64,000 nucleotides of DNA from Bradyrhizobium sp. 1 (GTDB taxonomy: Bacteria > Pseudomonadota > Alphaproteobacteria > Rhizobiales > Xanthobacteraceae): the NCBI RefSeq assembly GCF_023073315.1, contig NZ_JADPJH010000014.1, forward strand, positions 186,001 to 250,000, read 5' to 3'. Position 1 is the stretch's first letter, and each line of letters starts with the position of its first letter. Shown here one piece after another: positions 53,155 through 64,000 of this stretch. The position numbers were made by a program, and so were the translations under genes. A model generated the notes under the pieces. It worked only from the letters and a program-made list of their open reading frames with translations. It searched no databases and was not told the DNA's origin.

Positions 53155-53479
53155 GGCCTTTTCCTTTTGCTTTGCCCCCTTGCACGCAGCCCGCCATGCT
53201 CATGCGCAACCGCCACAAGGTGCCGAGGTGATCTAAAAGACCGGTCTACCATTCGCAGGTTGGACCAAGCTTGCCAGATCGGAACTGAGGCGAATCTTGA
53301 ACAGAATTCTCGCTCGCCACCGACATTAGGTGGCTATCGACCGGGGGGGTGTCAAGTCATTGAAAGACGCGCGCCATCAGGCGCTTACGCACGCGAACAA
53401 GCGACGCAACACCGGCTGCGGAGAACCTTTCCGCAGCCGCTACTATCAAAGACGATTGGAGCGTTCCAGCGCCGAGAAA
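53155..53479. other. Intergenic region clpX / lon
   Basis: 325 bp. It holds the lon promoter, which I could not place: no clear sigma-32 type CTTG...TAT pair was found. An SD-like AGGAAAAGG precedes the lon ATG. A strong hairpin after clpX is listed separately. Confidence 0.5.
53413..53439 (-). terminator. Hairpin downstream of clpX
   Basis: A perfect 9-bp stem CGGCTGCGG/CCGCAGCCG with a nine-base loop, 41 bp after the clpX stop. No U-tract follows on the minus strand, so it may protect the mRNA end or act as a weak terminator. Confidence 0.5.
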
Positions 53480-54751
<1,272 letters not shown>

Positions 54752-55208
54752 TCATGTCTCCGTCCGCGGTTCGATCCCGCTCGATCGTCCCGTCCCGATA
54801 CGTCGGCGGGCAAGGGATTCAAATAGAGCAAATTCCGTACCAAAAAAGACCCTACGCGTTACATCCCGTGCGAATCACGGTCACTTATTCTCCCGCGATC
54901 ATAGCCGATCATTCGTAGCCAACCATGCTGTCACCCGACTATCAAGAATTCGCTAATCGGGGGTCGCCGGCTACCCGTGACAATACCGTGATTTCCGGTC
55001 TTGGCACGGGCGAAGTGATCGAAATCACCCCGACGTTGCTGGATTGCCACGAAAAACAAGCACGAAAGCGGAACTTTCTGCCTGTCGCAGGGCGCAAAAC
55101 TCCGTTTTGCAATGCGCGCACACGTACCTAACGTGAACGCGCCCCTGACGGTCTCTTACGGGATCCCCAAAAGTTTTCAGGAGGGATCGCCGTAACAGAC
55201 CAGTAGTG
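54752..55208. other. Intergenic region clpP / clpX
   Basis: 457 bp without a supported gene. A plus-strand open frame of 68 codons (54925-55131) has no ribosome-binding site or recognisable product. GCAAAAC-TCC-GTTTTGC (55094-55110) is a perfect dyad after clpP and may be the end of its message. GGAGACATGA precedes the clpX ATG. No promoter was recognised. Confidence 0.5.
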
Positions 55209-55841
55209 CTACGGGGCCTTCGCCGCAGGCTCTTCGATGCGCTTGTCGATGACCTTGTCGACCAGGCCGAACTCCTTGGCGTCGTTCGCGGTCAGGAACT
55301 TGTCGCGTTCCAGCGCGTCCTCGATCGTCTTGTAGGTCTGGCCGGTATGCTTCACGTAGATCTCGTTGAGCCGCTTCTTCAGGTTCAGGATTTCCTGGGC
55401 GTGCAGCATGATGTCGGTGGCCTGGCCCTGGAAGCCGCCGGAGGGCTGGTGCACCATGATGCGCGCGTTCGGCAGCGAGAAGCGCATGTCCTTCTCGCCG
55501 GCGCAAAGCAGCAGCGAGCCCATCGACGCGGCCTGGCCCGTGCACAGGGTCGAGACCGGCGGGCGGATGAACTGCATGGTGTCGTAGATCGCAAGGCCCG
55601 ACGTCACCACGCCACCCGGCGAGTTGATGTACATCGAGATTTCCTTCTTCGGATTTTCCGCCTCAAGGAACAACAGCTGCGCGACGATCAGCGTCGACAT
55701 GCCGTCCTCGACCGGACCGGTCAGGAAGATGATGCGCTCTTTCAGAAGGCGCGAGAAAATGTCGTAGGCGCGCTCGCCACGGTTGGTCTGCTCGACCACC
55801 ATGGGCACCAGGTTCATGTAGGTTTCAACCGGATCGCGCAT
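55209..55841 (-). CDS. clpP: ClpP protease subunit
   Basis: A serine protease that forms the double-heptamer chamber, 210 residues. The catalytic triad is readable: Ser106 in GQAASMGS, His131 in MVHQPSGG and Asp175 in TIEDALERD. The N-terminus ([19 protein letters not shown]) contains the processing region. It works with the downstream ClpX. Confidence 0.96.
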   Translation of the reverse strand: MRDPVETYMNLVPMVVEQTNRGERAYDIFSRLLKERIIFLTGPVEDGMSTLIVAQLLFLEAENPKKEISMYINSPGGVVTSGLAIYDTMQFIRPPVSTLCTGQAASMGSLLLCAGEKDMRFSLPNARIMVHQPSGGFQGQATDIMLHAQEILNLKKRLNEIYVKHTGQTYKTIEDALERDKFLTANDAKEFGLVDKVIDKRIEEPAAKAP

Positions 55842-56035
55842 GAATCACCTAGGGTTTAGAGGCGGACATCGCCAGTCTGGCTGGATTTGCCGGAAGGCGG
55901 ATGGACGTCCCGTGATGCAGGAAGTTGGTAGAGGCAGAACGCATTAGGTACCGACAGATATAGCCCAATTCACGCCAGACAAGTGCGGAACGAATTAAGG
56001 CTTAATCGACCGGGCACTTGAAGCTGATTCTCGCG

Positions 56036-56072
56036 AAAAGGCCCAGCCAACCACATGGCTAGCCGGGCCCTT
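56036..56072 (-). terminator. Probable terminator of tig
   Basis: On the minus strand GGGCCCGGC...GGCTGGGCC forms a GC-rich stem with a four-base bulge, followed by TTTTCG. It lies about 40 bp after the tig stop. Confidence 0.6.
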
Positions 56073-56110
56073 CCGCTGATCATCCTTAATGGAAGGCTTG
56101 TTCAAAGCCT

Positions 56111-57472
56111 TCAGGCAGCGGTCTTTTCCGCCTCGTCGTCCTTGTAAAGATCCTCGCGCGAAACCTTCTTCTCGGTCACGTTGGCGAGCTCGAGGATGAA
56201 GTCGACGACCTTGTCCTCGTAGATCGGTGCACGAAGCTGGGCCAGCGCCTGGGCGTTGCTGCGATAGTAGTCCCAGACTTCCTTCTCGCGGCCGGGCATC
56301 GAGCGCGCGCGTTCGATCACGGCGCGGCCGACCTCGTCGTCGGTCACGGTGATCTTGTTCTTCTCGCCGATCTCGGAGAGCACGAGGCCGAGGCGGACGC
56401 GGCGGTCGGCGATCTTGCGGTACTCTTCCTTGGCCTTGTCCTCAGTGGTGTCCTCGTCGGCAAAGGTCTTGCCGGCGGAGTCCATCTCGGCCTTGACCGA
56501 GTTCCACATCAGGTTGAACTCTTCGTCGACGAGCGAGGGCGGCGCCTCGAAGCGATGGGCCTCGTCGAGTTGGTCGAGCAGCGCGCGCTTGACGCGCTGG
56601 CGCGTTGTACCCGCGAACTCGGCCGAGAGACGCTCGCGTGCGGCTTCCTTCAGCTTGTCCAGCGATTCGAGGCCGAGGGTCTTGGCGAACTCGTCGTCGA
56701 TCGCGACGTCCTGCGGCGATTCGATCAGGGTCGCGGTGGTCTCGAACTCGGCCGGCTGGCCGGCGAGCTTGTCGTTCATGTAATTCTTGGGGAACGACAC
56801 TTTCAGCGTGCGCGTCTCGTTGACGCCGATGCCGACGAGTTGCTCCTCGAAACCCGGGATGAAGGTGTTGGATCCGATCGCAACCTGGATGCCTTCGCCG
56901 GTGCCGCCCTCGAAGAGCTCGCCGTTGATGGAGCCCTTGAAGTTGATGGTGACGCGGTCACCCGATTCGGCCTTCGCGCCTTCTGCCTTCGCGGCATAGC
57001 CGCGGTTGGTGTCGGCGATGCGCTTGATCGCCTCGTCGACGTCGGTGTCGGAGACATCAGCGACGGGCTTCTCGACCTGGAAGGCCTTGAAGTCGGCGAG
57101 CGCGATCGCGGGCACCACCTCGATCGCGACCGTGTAGGTCAGATCGGTTTTGCCGTTCAGCAGCTCCTCGACCTCGGCCTGCTCGCTCGGCATGGTGATC
57201 TTCGGCTCGGTCGCGAGCTTGAAGCCGCGCTCGGAGAACAGCTGCGTGTTGGTGTCGCGAATGGTCTGGTCGATGGTCTCGGCCATCACCGAACGGCCAT
57301 AGACCTTCTTGAGATGCGCGACCGGCACCTTGCCGGGACGGAAGCCGTTGATTTTGACCTTGTCCTTGAGGTCGACGAGCTTGGCGCCGGCCTTGGCGTC
57401 GAGATCAGACGCGGAAACGCTGATCTTGAACTCGTGCTTCAAACCTTCCGAGAGGGTTTCTGTGACCTGCAT
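56111..57472 (-). CDS. tig: Trigger factor
   Basis: A ribosome-associated chaperone and peptidyl-prolyl isomerase, 453 residues. The ribosome-binding signature appears as GFRPGKVP near residue 45, then an FKBP-type isomerase domain (about 160-250, [11 protein letters not shown] and [11 protein letters not shown]) and a helical C-terminal arm. The ATG at 57472 gives the usual start [10 protein letters not shown]; a TTG three codons earlier is in frame. It begins the tig-clpP-clpX-lon series. Confidence 0.95.
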   Translation of the reverse strand: MQVTETLSEGLKHEFKISVSASDLDAKAGAKLVDLKDKVKINGFRPGKVPVAHLKKVYGRSVMAETIDQTIRDTNTQLFSERGFKLATEPKITMPSEQAEVEELLNGKTDLTYTVAIEVVPAIALADFKAFQVEKPVADVSDTDVDEAIKRIADTNRGYAAKAEGAKAESGDRVTINFKGSINGELFEGGTGEGIQVAIGSNTFIPGFEEQLVGIGVNETRTLKVSFPKNYMNDKLAGQPAEFETTATLIESPQDVAIDDEFAKTLGLESLDKLKEAARERLSAEFAGTTRQRVKRALLDQLDEAHRFEAPPSLVDEEFNLMWNSVKAEMDSAGKTFADEDTTEDKAKEEYRKIADRRVRLGLVLSEIGEKNKITVTDDEVGRAVIERARSMPGREKEVWDYYRSNAQALAQLRAPIYEDKVVDFILELANVTEKKVSREDLYKDDEAEKTAA

Positions 57473-57651
57473 GGCGTCCAATCTTCTTCTCGTTCGGTCC
57501 CGGCACGCTATCGCGTCGGGACGCTGTCATTAATCGATCCGGCGCGAAGCAAACGCCTCAACGACGGTGGCTCATCGAACCCGGCCCCAGGCGGACAAAC
57601 ATCCGCGCGGAGCGAGGCCCCTCAGTAATCCGTGCAAACGCTGAAAGCGCT

Positions 57652-57736
57652 TGGTGCGGGCGGAGGGACTCGAACCCCCACAACTTTCGTCACTGGAACC
57701 TAAATCCAGCGCGTCTACCAGTTCCGCCACGCCCGC
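57652..57736 (-). tRNA. tRNA-Leu (TAG)
   Basis: An 85-nt class II tRNA on the minus strand with encoded CCA. Acceptor GCGGGCG pairs with CGCCCGC, the anticodon stem-loop CTGGA-TTTAGGT-TCCAG gives TAG, a long variable arm is present, and the T-arm is GGGGGTTCGAGTCCCTC. Confidence 0.97.
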
Positions 57737-57889
57737 GTAAATTTGCATCAAGACCGGCCGCGATGCCGCGGGCGGCGGGCTTATAGCATGTGCCCGCCTG
57801 TTCGCAGCAAAAAAATGGCCGTGTGGACGCCTGCTCGAGGTAAGCATCGCGGCTGGACTTATCCAGCGCCACATGGTCCGCATTGCCGC

Positions 57890-59203
57890 ATGAAAACGCG
57901 GATTTTTGCCCCGACGAGACGTGAGGTTTTAGCCGGGCTCGGAGCCTCCGTTGGAGCCTCGTCGGCCGGGCTGATGGCCGGCGGCGCGGGCCCGCTCGTG
58001 ACCGCCCAGCTTGCGCTTCAGGCAAGGGCGGCGACCCTGGATCTGAGGCCGGGTCAGCCGGCTACACCAATCTGGGAGCTGGCCGCCGTAAGCCACCTTG
58101 GAGACGTCCGTCTCAAGCGTTTTGACAGCTACCAATTGGTCTTCCGGAACGAGTTGCCTGTGCCGCTTGCGCCAGTCTGGTACGGCCTGAATGCTCCGGC
58201 CGTGACCGACCAGTTCCGGGGCCGCGCGCCGGTGGCCCCGGACAAGACTGAAACATCAATGATTTCAACGCCAAACGCAGGGACCCTGCTGGCTGACTTC
58301 CGGCTCTTCGAGGACGGCCAGAAGGCGCCCGCGCGACCGCTTCCGATCATCGTCGCCGAGTCCAGCCGGGTCGCCGTCGATCGTGACGTGATCCTCCTGA
58401 TCGAGGAATGGCGCCTGCGGCCGGATGGGACCGCGCTTCCTCCGGGGCGAGACCCGAAGGACACGACGGCGCTCTATACAATCAACGGCAAGACTTCATT
58501 CGAACTTTCAGCTTCGGCCGGCGAGCGGCTGCGGCTGCGCTTTATCAATGGCTCCCAACGCTCTGTTCTGGCGATCAAATTGGAGAACCACGAGGTCCAG
58601 ATGATGGCCCTTGACGGACAACCGGCAGAGCCATTCCCGGCGCGCAACGGCGCCTTGGTGCTGGCCCCCGGCGCGCGTGCCGATGCCTTTGTGGATGCGA
58701 CCACGTCGGCCCCATTCCTGCTCCATGACGGCAAGAAGGCATACCAGATCGGAAGCCTCACGATATCAGGCAAGCTGGAGCGCCTGCCGCTGTTGCCTCC
58801 TCAGCCCCTCCCTTTGAACGACATGCCCGAGAAGCTCGATCTGAGAGGCGCCCTGCGGTTCGACGTCGCGCTCGGGGTGCCCGAGGCCGGCTGGACGCGG
58901 CCAGCGAACGTCTCGACCGCCTCCGCCCCGACGTTCCGCGCCAAGGCCGGCCGCACCGTGGTGCTGGCCCTCAAGAACCCCGGCCCGGTCGCGACCGTCT
59001 TCCATCTTCACGGCCACCATTTCCGCCTGCTCGACAAGCTCGACGATGGCTGGAAGCCTTATTGGCTCGATACGCTCGCGATCGAGCCCGGCCAGACCCA
59101 GCGCATCGCGTTCGCGGCGACCTCCCCCGGACGATGGCTGCTCGAATCAGTCGTGACCGACTGGGCCGCGCCCCGGCTGGTGCGCTGGTACGGGGTGGAG
59201 TGA
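57890..59203 (+). CDS. Tat-exported multicopper-oxidase-like protein lacking most copper ligands (SufI/FtsP-like)
   Basis: 437 residues. A twin-arginine signal (TRREVLAGLGAS) and three cupredoxin-like domains are visible. The domain-1 HWHG motif is VWYG (residues 96-99), so its His ligands are missing. In the last domain VFHLHGHHFRLL is kept, but the final HCH motif is replaced: GRWLLESVV instead of W-x-x-H-C-H. Without the type 1 Cys and most trinuclear ligands, oxidase activity is unlikely. E. coli SufI/FtsP, a divisome-associated Tat substrate, shows the same kind of loss. A shielding or structural role is inferred. Confidence 0.85.
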   Translation: MKTRIFAPTRREVLAGLGASVGASSAGLMAGGAGPLVTAQLALQARAATLDLRPGQPATPIWELAAVSHLGDVRLKRFDSYQLVFRNELPVPLAPVWYGLNAPAVTDQFRGRAPVAPDKTETSMISTPNAGTLLADFRLFEDGQKAPARPLPIIVAESSRVAVDRDVILLIEEWRLRPDGTALPPGRDPKDTTALYTINGKTSFELSASAGERLRLRFINGSQRSVLAIKLENHEVQMMALDGQPAEPFPARNGALVLAPGARADAFVDATTSAPFLLHDGKKAYQIGSLTISGKLERLPLLPPQPLPLNDMPEKLDLRGALRFDVALGVPEAGWTRPANVSTASAPTFRAKAGRTVVLALKNPGPVATVFHLHGHHFRLLDKLDDGWKPYWLDTLAIEPGQTQRIAFAATSPGRWLLESVVTDWAAPRLVRWYGVE

Positions 59204-59205
59204 CG

Positions 59206-59649
59206 CTATCGATTGGCACGCGTCCAGAGGTAGCGGGCGTCAGGCTCTTTCTCCTCGTTCAGCGCCCCGTCGGTCTGCTCGACCAGCGCAAATCCGCGCC
59301 CTTCATAGAAGCGCCGTGCCGGCGCATTGCGCTGGAAGGTCCAGAGCTCCAACCGTTCGCAGGCGTCTTTGGCGACGTTGAGGAGTTCGGTGCCGACGCC
59401 GCGGCCTTGGGCCGCCGGACGCACGTAGAGCTGCTCGACCCAGTCGTCGCGGAAGGCGATGATCCCGCTCAGGGCGTCATCATCGAAACGTCCCCACACG
59501 CGGCACGCCGGAAAGACACGCTCGCGATAGAACCAGCGGTCCTCTTCCGGCGTATGCAGCCCGACGAGCCACGGCATCGCATGGTCGAACGCCGTCCGGT
59601 GGACCTGCGCGGCTGCGCCCATGTCGGCGAGCGCGAGCTGTCTGAGCAC
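59206..59649 (-). CDS. GNAT-family N-acetyltransferase
   Basis: 147 residues with the acetyl-CoA-binding motif VRPAAQGRGVGTELL (about 76-90) and the following RFYEGRGFALVE strand. The acceptor substrate is not predictable. The GTG start overlaps the stop of the NAD(P)HX repair gene by one base (TAGTG), so it is probably co-translated with that gene. It is convergent with the SufI-like gene. Confidence 0.88.
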   Translation of the reverse strand: MLRQLALADMGAAAQVHRTAFDHAMPWLVGLHTPEEDRWFYRERVFPACRVWGRFDDDALSGIIAFRDDWVEQLYVRPAAQGRGVGTELLNVAKDACERLELWTFQRNAPARRFYEGRGFALVEQTDGALNEEKEPDARYLWTRANR

Positions 59650-61148
59650 TAATACTCCACCCCGAGCGCACCATAGATCCGCCGGTGCACGGCCGGCAGC
59701 GTCTCGGTCAGATCCTCCGCGATCAGTCCCGGGCCTGCTTCACTTCCCGCCTCGCCATGCATCCATACACCGATGCTGGCGGCCTCGAAGGCCGGCACGC
59801 CTTGCGCCAGGAGGCCTGCAATGATGCCGGCGAGCACGTCGCCGGCGCCGCCCGTGGCCAGCCATGGCGGCGCGTTGGCGGCGATGGTGGCGCGGCCGTC
59901 GGGCGCGGCGATGGTGGTGTCCGGGCCCTTCAGCAGCACCACCGCGCCACAGCGCTCGGCGGCGGCGCGGACGCGCTCGAGCTTGGAGCGGCCCGGATTC
60001 TTGTTGCTGAGATCGGAGAACAGGCGCGGAAACTCGCCCTCATGCGGCGTCAGCACCACAGCACTGTCGCCAGAGGATTTGATCGACTCAAACAGCCGCT
60101 CGGGATTCGCGGCAAAGCTCGTCAGCGCATCCGCGTCCAGCACCAGATGCCGCTGCGCGTTAAGCGCGGTATGGACCATGTCGCAGGTGCGATCACCGAC
60201 GCCTGCACCGGGGCCGATGATGCAGGTGTTGTAACGCTTGTCGCCGAGCAGCTCGCCGAACTCGATCGCGGTATCGACGGGGCGTACCATCACCGCGGTG
60301 AGCGCAGCCGCATTGATGGCAAGCGCATCGCGCGGACTCGCGAGCGTCACCAGGCCCGCGCCCGCACGCAACGCCCCGCGCGCGGCAAGCCGCGCAGCTC
60401 CGGTCGCGGCCATATCACCTGATACCGCGAGTACATGCCCTCGCGCGTATTTATGGCCGTCGATACGTGGCACCGGAAAGGCCGCGCCCCAGAAATCCGG
60501 ATCGTTCTCGAAGATCTCAGGCCTGATCTCGTCCAGCACCTGCGCGTCGATGCCGATGTCGGCGACGCGTACATGCCCGCAATGCATCCGGCCCGGCAGC
60601 AAGAGATGCGCCGGCTTCTTGCGGAAGAAGGTGACGGTCTCGGTCGCGTTGACCGCAACGCCGAGCACGGCGGCGCTGGTGCCGTTGATGCCGCTCGGCA
60701 GGTCGACCGCAAGGACCGGCGCGCCATTGGTGTTGATCGCCTCGATCATTGCGCGCGCCTCGCCCTCGACGGGACGGCTGAGGCCCGCGCCGAACAGCGC
60801 ATCGATGATCAGCGCCGGCTTGCCGATCGCCTGCGGATTGAACGGGAGCACCGGGTGCTTCCAGCCGCGCGCTGCGGAGGCCGCATCGCCCTGGAGCTGG
60901 TCGCGCTCGCACATCAGGATGATCGAGACCTCCCGCCCCTGGGCGGCGAGCTCGGCGGCTGCGACAAAACCGTCGCCGCCATTGTTGCCGGGGCCGGCCA
61001 CGATCAGGATCGGCCCCTCCTCCACCAGCGCATTGGCGGCCTCAGCGACCGCCTGGCCCGCGCTCAGCATCAGCTTGAAGCCGGGCGTGCCGGCCGCAAT
61101 CGAGAGCTGGTCGGCCCGCTGCATTTCAGCGTTGGTCAGAACTTCCAT
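59649..61148 (-). CDS. nnr: Bifunctional NAD(P)HX epimerase / dehydratase
   Basis: Repairs hydrated NADH and NADPH. 499 residues in two domains: an N-terminal YjeF-type epimerase (VAGPGNNGGDGFVAA at about 53-67) and a C-terminal ribokinase-like dehydratase (TPHEGEFPRLF and TGGAGDVLAGIIAGLL). The ATG at 61148 is chosen because AGGGAAG lies upstream; the open frame goes six codons further. It is divergent from glnB. Confidence 0.93.
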   Translation of the reverse strand: MEVLTNAEMQRADQLSIAAGTPGFKLMLSAGQAVAEAANALVEEGPILIVAGPGNNGGDGFVAAAELAAQGREVSIILMCERDQLQGDAASAARGWKHPVLPFNPQAIGKPALIIDALFGAGLSRPVEGEARAMIEAINTNGAPVLAVDLPSGINGTSAAVLGVAVNATETVTFFRKKPAHLLLPGRMHCGHVRVADIGIDAQVLDEIRPEIFENDPDFWGAAFPVPRIDGHKYARGHVLAVSGDMAATGAARLAARGALRAGAGLVTLASPRDALAINAAALTAVMVRPVDTAIEFGELLGDKRYNTCIIGPGAGVGDRTCDMVHTALNAQRHLVLDADALTSFAANPERLFESIKSSGDSAVVLTPHEGEFPRLFSDLSNKNPGRSKLERVRAAAERCGAVVLLKGPDTTIAAPDGRATIAANAPPWLATGGAGDVLAGIIAGLLAQGVPAFEAASIGVWMHGEAGSEAGPGLIAEDLTETLPAVHRRIYGALGVEY

Positions 61149-61867
<719 letters not shown>

Positions 61868-61910
61868 GCCGGGTGCTATCCCGCATTTTGCGACACTCTG
61901 ACAAGAAATA

Positions 61911-61937
61911 AGGCTGCTTCGGCGGCCTGATTTTGTT
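61911..61937 (+). terminator. Hairpin between glnB and glnA, probable partial terminator
   Basis: AGGCTGC-TTCG-GCGGCCT (one T-G pair), a stem with a stable UUCG-type loop, followed by GATTTTGTTT. It lies 44 bp after glnB and 84 bp before glnA. It may limit read-through so that glnB and glnA are made in different amounts. Confidence 0.6.
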
Positions 61938-62020
61938 TGTGCGATCGTGCGCGAACTCGCCAAAAGCGAGAACAATCCTGCTCACCTGGAAACCGACCCG
62001 CAGAGCCAAAAGGGGTATGC

Positions 62021-63430
62021 ATGAAGACCGCCAAAGACGTCCTGAAATCGATCAAGGACAACGACGTCAAATACGTCGACCTGCGCTTCACCGATCCGCG
62101 TGGCAAGTGGCAGCATGTGACGTTCGACATCAGCATGATCGATGAAGATATCTTCGCCGAAGGCACGATGTTCGACGGCTCCTCGATCGCCGGCTGGAAG
62201 GCGATCAACGAGTCCGACATGTGCCTGATGCCGGACCCGGTGACCGCGACGATCGATCCGTTCTTCGCCGAGACCACCATGGTCATCACCTGCGACGTGC
62301 TCGAGCCGACCACCGGCGAGCCCTACAACCGCGACCCCCGCGGCATCGCCAAGAAGGCGGAAGCCATGGTGAAGTCGATGGGCGTGGGCGACAGCGTGTT
62401 CGTCGGCCCCGAAGCCGAGTTCTTCGTGTTCGACGACGTGCGCTTCTCCGCCACCCCCTACAACACCGGCTTCCGCCTCGATTCCTCGGAGCTGCCGACC
62501 AACTCCGACACCGAATATGAAGGCGGCAATCTCGGCCACCGCGTCCGCACCAAGGGTGGCTACTTCCCGGTCCCGCCGCAGGACTCGGTGCAGGACATGC
62601 GCTCGGAAATGCTCGGCGCCATGGCCAAGATGGGCGTCAAGGTCGAGAAGCACCATCACGAAGTCGCTTCCGCCCAGCACGAGCTCGGCATGAAGTTCGA
62701 CACGCTGACACTGATGGCCGACCACATGCAGATCTACAAATACTGCATCCACCAGGTCGCGCACATCTACGGCAAGACCGCCACCTTCATGCCGAAGCCG
62801 GTCTATGGCGACAACGGCTCGGGCATGCATGTGCATCAGTCGATCTGGAAGGACGGCAAGCCGGTGTTCGCCGGCAACAAATACGCCGACCTGTCGGAGA
62901 CTTGCCTCCACTATATCGGCGGCATCATCAAGCACGCCAAGGCGATCAACGCCTTCACCAACCCGTCGACCAACTCCTACAAGCGTCTGGTCCCGGGCTA
63001 TGAGGCCCCCGTGCTGCTCGCCTATTCCGCGCGCAACCGCTCGGCCTCCTGCCGCATCCCCTACACGGCGAACCCGAAGGCCAAGCGCGTCGAGGTCCGC
63101 TTCCCCGATCCGCTCGCCAATCCCTATCTCGGCTTCGCCTCGATGCTGATGGCCGGCCTCGACGGCATCAAGAACAAGATCGATCCGGGTCCGGCGATGG
63201 ACAAGGACCTCTACGATCTGCCGAAGGAAGAGCTGAAGCAGATCCCGACGGTGTGCGGCTCGCTCCGCGAGGCGCTGGAAAACCTCGACAAGGACCGCGG
63301 CTTCCTCAAGGCCGGCGGCGTGTTCGACGACGACTTCATCGACGCTTACATCGAGCTGAAGATGACCGAAGTCGCCCGCTTCGAAATGACCCCGCATCCG
63401 GTCGAGTTCGACATGTACTATTCGGGCTAA
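62021..63430 (+). CDS. glnA: Glutamine synthetase type I
   Basis: Makes glutamine from glutamate and ammonia, 469 residues, the dodecameric GSI type. Motifs include the early [15 protein letters not shown] loop, [32 protein letters not shown] and the adenylylation site Tyr398 (397 after Met removal) in [10 protein letters not shown]. Regulation by GlnE and PII is therefore expected. A TTG-rich upstream extension is open, but the ATG at 62021 with AGGGG is the accepted start. Confidence 0.97.
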   Translation: MKTAKDVLKSIKDNDVKYVDLRFTDPRGKWQHVTFDISMIDEDIFAEGTMFDGSSIAGWKAINESDMCLMPDPVTATIDPFFAETTMVITCDVLEPTTGEPYNRDPRGIAKKAEAMVKSMGVGDSVFVGPEAEFFVFDDVRFSATPYNTGFRLDSSELPTNSDTEYEGGNLGHRVRTKGGYFPVPPQDSVQDMRSEMLGAMAKMGVKVEKHHHEVASAQHELGMKFDTLTLMADHMQIYKYCIHQVAHIYGKTATFMPKPVYGDNGSGMHVHQSIWKDGKPVFAGNKYADLSETCLHYIGGIIKHAKAINAFTNPSTNSYKRLVPGYEAPVLLAYSARNRSASCRIPYTANPKAKRVEVRFPDPLANPYLGFASMLMAGLDGIKNKIDPGPAMDKDLYDLPKEELKQIPTVCGSLREALENLDKDRGFLKAGGVFDDDFIDAYIELKMTEVARFEMTPHPVEFDMYYSG

Positions 63431-63456
63431 GCCGCCTGAACAGGACACGACACACG

Positions 63457-63487
63457 AAAGGCGCCCCTCGGGGCGCCTTTTTGTTTT
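63457..63487 (+). terminator. Rho-independent terminator of glnA
   Basis: A perfect stem AAAGGCGCCCC/GGGGCGCCTTT with TC at the tip, followed by TTGTTTT. It lies 26 bp after the glnA stop. Confidence 0.93.
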
Positions 63488-63677
63488 GGGCGCAGGATGC
63501 GAAGATTGAAAGCCATCAACTTTCGTTCTGCATCTGACTCCACTTCGTTCTCAAAGAACGAATCGGAATCGCGAAAACCGGCACGCACCAATTCTTGCCG
63601 ATTGGTTTATTCCGTTCGGGATATTGCGAGCGCGGTTCGCAGGACGGGTTTCGCAAGGGTCGACCCATGCTGCCGCT

Positions 63678-63941
63678 CTACGCCTTCGGCCTTGCGACCC
63701 GCACCCCATCGGCTCCGATCGCTCCGAATGTACTCGCGATGATCTCGCTGGTCGGCTGCATGCCGCCGAGCGACCAGTGCGAGGGCTCCTGCTCCTCGAT
63801 CCGGACCCAGATATTTTTGCGAAACTCCGGGCTGCCGTGCCCTTCGACCTCGACCACGAGGTCGGTGACGCGTTCGAGCAGCGTCTTCTTCTGCGCGGCG
63901 TCCAGAATGCCGCGGACGGTTGAAATGGTGATGTAAGGCAT
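63678..63941 (-). CDS. Tautomerase-superfamily protein (4-oxalocrotonate tautomerase-like)
   Basis: 87 residues, starting MPYITI so that Pro1, the catalytic base of this family, is exposed after Met removal. The fold pattern (TVRGILDAAQKKTLLERVTDLVVEV, then NIWVRIEE) is clear. The ATG at 63941 follows GGAGAG. The natural substrate is unknown; no catechol pathway genes are adjacent. Confidence 0.85.
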   Translation of the reverse strand: MPYITISTVRGILDAAQKKTLLERVTDLVVEVEGHGSPEFRKNIWVRIEEQEPSHWSLGGMQPTSEIIASTFGAIGADGVRVARPKA

Positions 63942-64000
63942 GTCTCTCTCCAATGATGTCGTGTGACGACGGAGCGAATTTGGACCTGGCGAGCCCGGTC

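Noticed and set aside
54925-55131. A 68-codon frame in the clpP-clpX gap
   Set aside because: No ribosome-binding site, no hydrophobic or conserved pattern, and codon usage unlike the neighbours.
57890-59203. Annotation as a functional laccase or copper oxidase
   Set aside because: The first-domain His pair and the final H-C-H motif are missing, so electron transfer chemistry is unlikely.

Overview
The window is a GC-rich, densely coded chromosomal segment from an alphaproteobacterium, most likely Bradyrhizobium or a close relative. This rests on the gene order nuoA-N/birA/rnj/mce/DUF1467, the order tig-clpP-clpX-lon, the glnB-glnA pair, and a palindromic intergenic repeat at 4627-4713 of a kind I associate with Bradyrhizobium and Rhodopseudomonas. 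Gene identities come from reading translated motifs. No database search was run.

Layout. 1-4032 (minus): peptide ABC transporter dppA-B-C-D, with dppD cut by the window edge. 4238-7137: a small hypothetical gene, the repeat, methylthioribose kinase, two small membrane proteins and methylmalonyl-CoA epimerase. 7188-25256 (minus): rnj and birA at the end of a 14-gene complex I operon. That operon also carries an FkbM-type methyltransferase between nuoD and nuoE and a 68-residue membrane protein between nuoE and nuoF, both start-stop coupled to the gene before. 25525-29862 (minus): iron uptake (MarR regulator, TonB receptor, PepSY membrane protein, small membrane protein). 30045-32589 (plus): Rieske oxygenase and MFS transporter, divergent from marR.

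32.7-40.0 kb is the accessory part. It holds a small membrane protein, an outer-membrane barrel protein, a PAS/LuxR regulator with palindromes on both sides, a small secreted protein, and a two-gene unit of exported caspase-like proteins. The first caspase keeps the His/Cys pair and is fused through about 21 alanine/serine tetrapeptides to a C-terminal tail-spike-type self-cleaving chaperone domain (peptidase S74). The second has lost both catalytic residues (His to Tyr, Cys to Met) and carries Sel1-like repeats. This pair is the best candidate for an undescribed system. A tRNA-Asp follows at 40098.

40.3-49.1 kb (plus): HU-like protein, peptidase T, and a heavy-metal efflux operon (small His/Cys protein, czcC, czcB, czcA, cation diffusion facilitator). 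49.1-57.7 kb (mostly minus): methyltransferase, tRNA-Val, GFA-family protein, then the proteostasis block lon, clpX, clpP, tig, and tRNA-Leu. 57.9-64 kb: a Tat-exported multicopper-oxidase-like protein lacking most copper ligands (SufI/FtsP-like), an acetyltransferase, the NAD(P)HX repair enzyme, glnB behind a clear sigma-54 promoter, glnA and a tautomerase.

Most of the window is housekeeping: respiration, protein quality control, nitrogen control and transport. Long open frames opposite nuo, lon, pepT and dpp are high-GC antisense artefacts and were left out. No CRISPR array, insertion sequence, integrase or prophage was seen.
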